Positions 4,690 through 5,527 of a DNA stretch of 5,527 bases are shown one piece after another. Position 1 is the stretch's first letter, and each line of letters opens with the position of its first letter. A program made the position numbers and the translations under genes. Below the pieces are notes generated by a model. The model did no database searches. It was not told the origin of the DNA and saw only the letters and a list, made by a program, of their open reading frames with translations. Where the stretch lies: contig CAJKEF010000096.1 of the NCBI GenBank assembly GCA_905198825.1, positions 1 through 5,527 on the forward strand, written 5' to 3'. The DNA comes from an uncultured Collinsella sp. (GTDB lineage: Bacteria > Actinomycetota > Coriobacteriia > Coriobacteriales > Coriobacteriaceae).

Positions 4690-5527
4690 ATGAGCAAAGA
4701 GTGTGTCGAGCAGGTTGAAGGCGCAGGGGCTTCGGTGCCGATGACCGATATATCGAACATTGATGTGCCCGAGGGAACTGACGTGCTCAGTCGCAGCACC
4801 CGCAGTGCATGGCGCGACCGCCTCAACGACGCCCAGACGCGCAAGATGATCACGGGTGTTTTAGCTACGCTGGTGGGCGGTTCGTTTTGGGGTTTCTCGG
4901 GTACCAGCGCGAGTTTTTTGTTCGATACCTACCATGTCGATACGCTGTGGCTTATGAGCATACGGCAGATTCTCGCCGGCCTGCTCTTTATGGCTGTGGT
5001 TGTCACGCACGACCGCGCACGCCTGGTCAAGCTTTGGGCGACGCCCGCCGATCGCAAGCAGCTGCTGCTCTTTACCGCTTTTGGCCTGCTCTTCAACCAG
5101 TTTTGTTATCTTTCGGCCGTGCGCCTGACCAATGCCGGAACCGCGACGGTGCTCCAGTGCCTGCAGCTCGTTATCATCATGGGCTACACCTGCGCGATCG
5201 ATCGCCGCATGCCGCGTATTCGCGAAGTCATCGGCATTGGCCTGGCTCTGGGTGGAACCTTTTTAATCGCCACCGGCGGCGACCCCACCAGCCTGAATAT
5301 CTCGCCGCTTGGCCTGGCAGCAGGTCTTATGTGTGCGGTTAGCGCCGCGTGTATGGCGGTAATTCCCGCCAAGATCCTGCCCGAATACGGCAGCCCCATC
5401 GTCACGGGCTCGGCAATGCTCACGGCGGGCGTGATCTCATGTGTCTTCGTGCAGCCCTGGGCGCATATGCCGGCGCTCGACGCTGCCGGCATCGAGGCGC
5501 TCGCGGTGTTCGTGGTTATCGGCTCGT
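4690..5527 (+). CDS. DMT superfamily (EamA family) membrane transporter, 3'-truncated by window end
   Basis: The open frame runs from ATG 4690 off the right edge; 279 residues are visible. About 52 hydrophilic residues precede the first membrane span. Hydrophobic segments then follow in the spacing of an EamA protein: about 56-77 (TGVLATLVGGSFWGFSGTSA), 87-105, 124-143 (FTAFGLLFNQFCYLSAV), 147-168 (TNAGTATVLQCLQLVIIMGY), 179-196 (VIGIGLALGGTFLIATGGD), 205-225, 236-256 and 268 onward. The W-G motif in the first span, the R-x-x-x-A-G/L arginine in span two (IRQILAGLLF) and the A-V-R-L-T-N-A-G-T-A-T-V-L loop are typical of the first EamA repeat; the second repeat begins at about 205. Members have ten spans and about 300-350 residues and export or import small metabolites such as amino acids or sugars by an ion-coupled mechanism. 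The substrate cannot be told from sequence. It is divergent from tRNA-Val, with its ribosome site four bases upstream. Confidence 0.93.
   Translation, partial: MSKECVEQVEGAGASVPMTDISNIDVPEGTDVLSRSTRSAWRDRLNDAQTRKMITGVLATLVGGSFWGFSGTSASFLFDTYHVDTLWLMSIRQILAGLLFMAVVVTHDRARLVKLWATPADRKQLLLFTAFGLLFNQFCYLSAVRLTNAGTATVLQCLQLVIIMGYTCAIDRRMPRIREVIGIGLALGGTFLIATGGDPTSLNISPLGLAAGLMCAVSAACMAVIPAKILPEYGSPIVTGSAMLTAGVISCVFVQPWAHMPALDAAGIEALAVFVVIGS

Noticed and set aside
1..5527. CRISPR array, insertion sequence or rRNA
   Set aside because: No regularly spaced repeats, transposase motifs, terminal inverted repeats or rRNA-like segments were found on reading both strands.

Overview
The window reads as a piece of chromosome from a moderately GC-rich bacterium. 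My best guess is a gut Coriobacteriia such as Collinsella (Actinomycetota). That guess rests on base composition, the style of the gene families and a tRNA gene with an encoded CCA end. No marker gene in the window proves it. Both ends cut through genes.

Layout, left to right. (1) 3-1010 (+): the 3' part of a RecG/Schlafen-like ATP-binding regulator, with the end of an AlbA_2-type region, a GHKL-type (HATPase_c_4) ATP-binding domain and a C-terminal winged helix. (2) About 100 bp between convergent genes, holding an imperfect hairpin. (3) 1111-1602 (-): an unrecognised 163-residue protein. (4) A divergent intergenic region (1603-1817) with a good -10 box for gene 3 and small repeats on both sides. 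(5) 1818-2900 (+): an HNH endonuclease whose large N-terminal part resembles the modified-base-reading modules of restriction-type HNH proteins. (6) 3023-3307 (+): a 94-residue protein with two CxxC knuckles (zinc ribbon). (7) 3345-4031 (-): a DUF5710 protein with two further CxxC pairs. (8) 4326-4400 (-): tRNA-Val(GAC), with a strong promoter, an AT-rich UP-like element and a textbook intrinsic terminator. (9) 4690-5527 (+): the N-terminal 279 residues of a DMT/EamA-family membrane transporter.

The left 4 kb looks like accessory DNA: short, mixed-orientation genes of nucleic-acid-binding type (ATP-binding wHTH regulator, HNH nuclease, zinc ribbons) beside a tRNA gene. The tRNA and transporter on the right look like ordinary chromosomal backbone. 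The most plausible functional unit is the HNH nuclease plus the downstream zinc-ribbon protein, possibly a small modification-dependent restriction or defence cassette. That function is inferred, not shown. I found no CRISPR array, insertion sequence, rRNA or replication origin.
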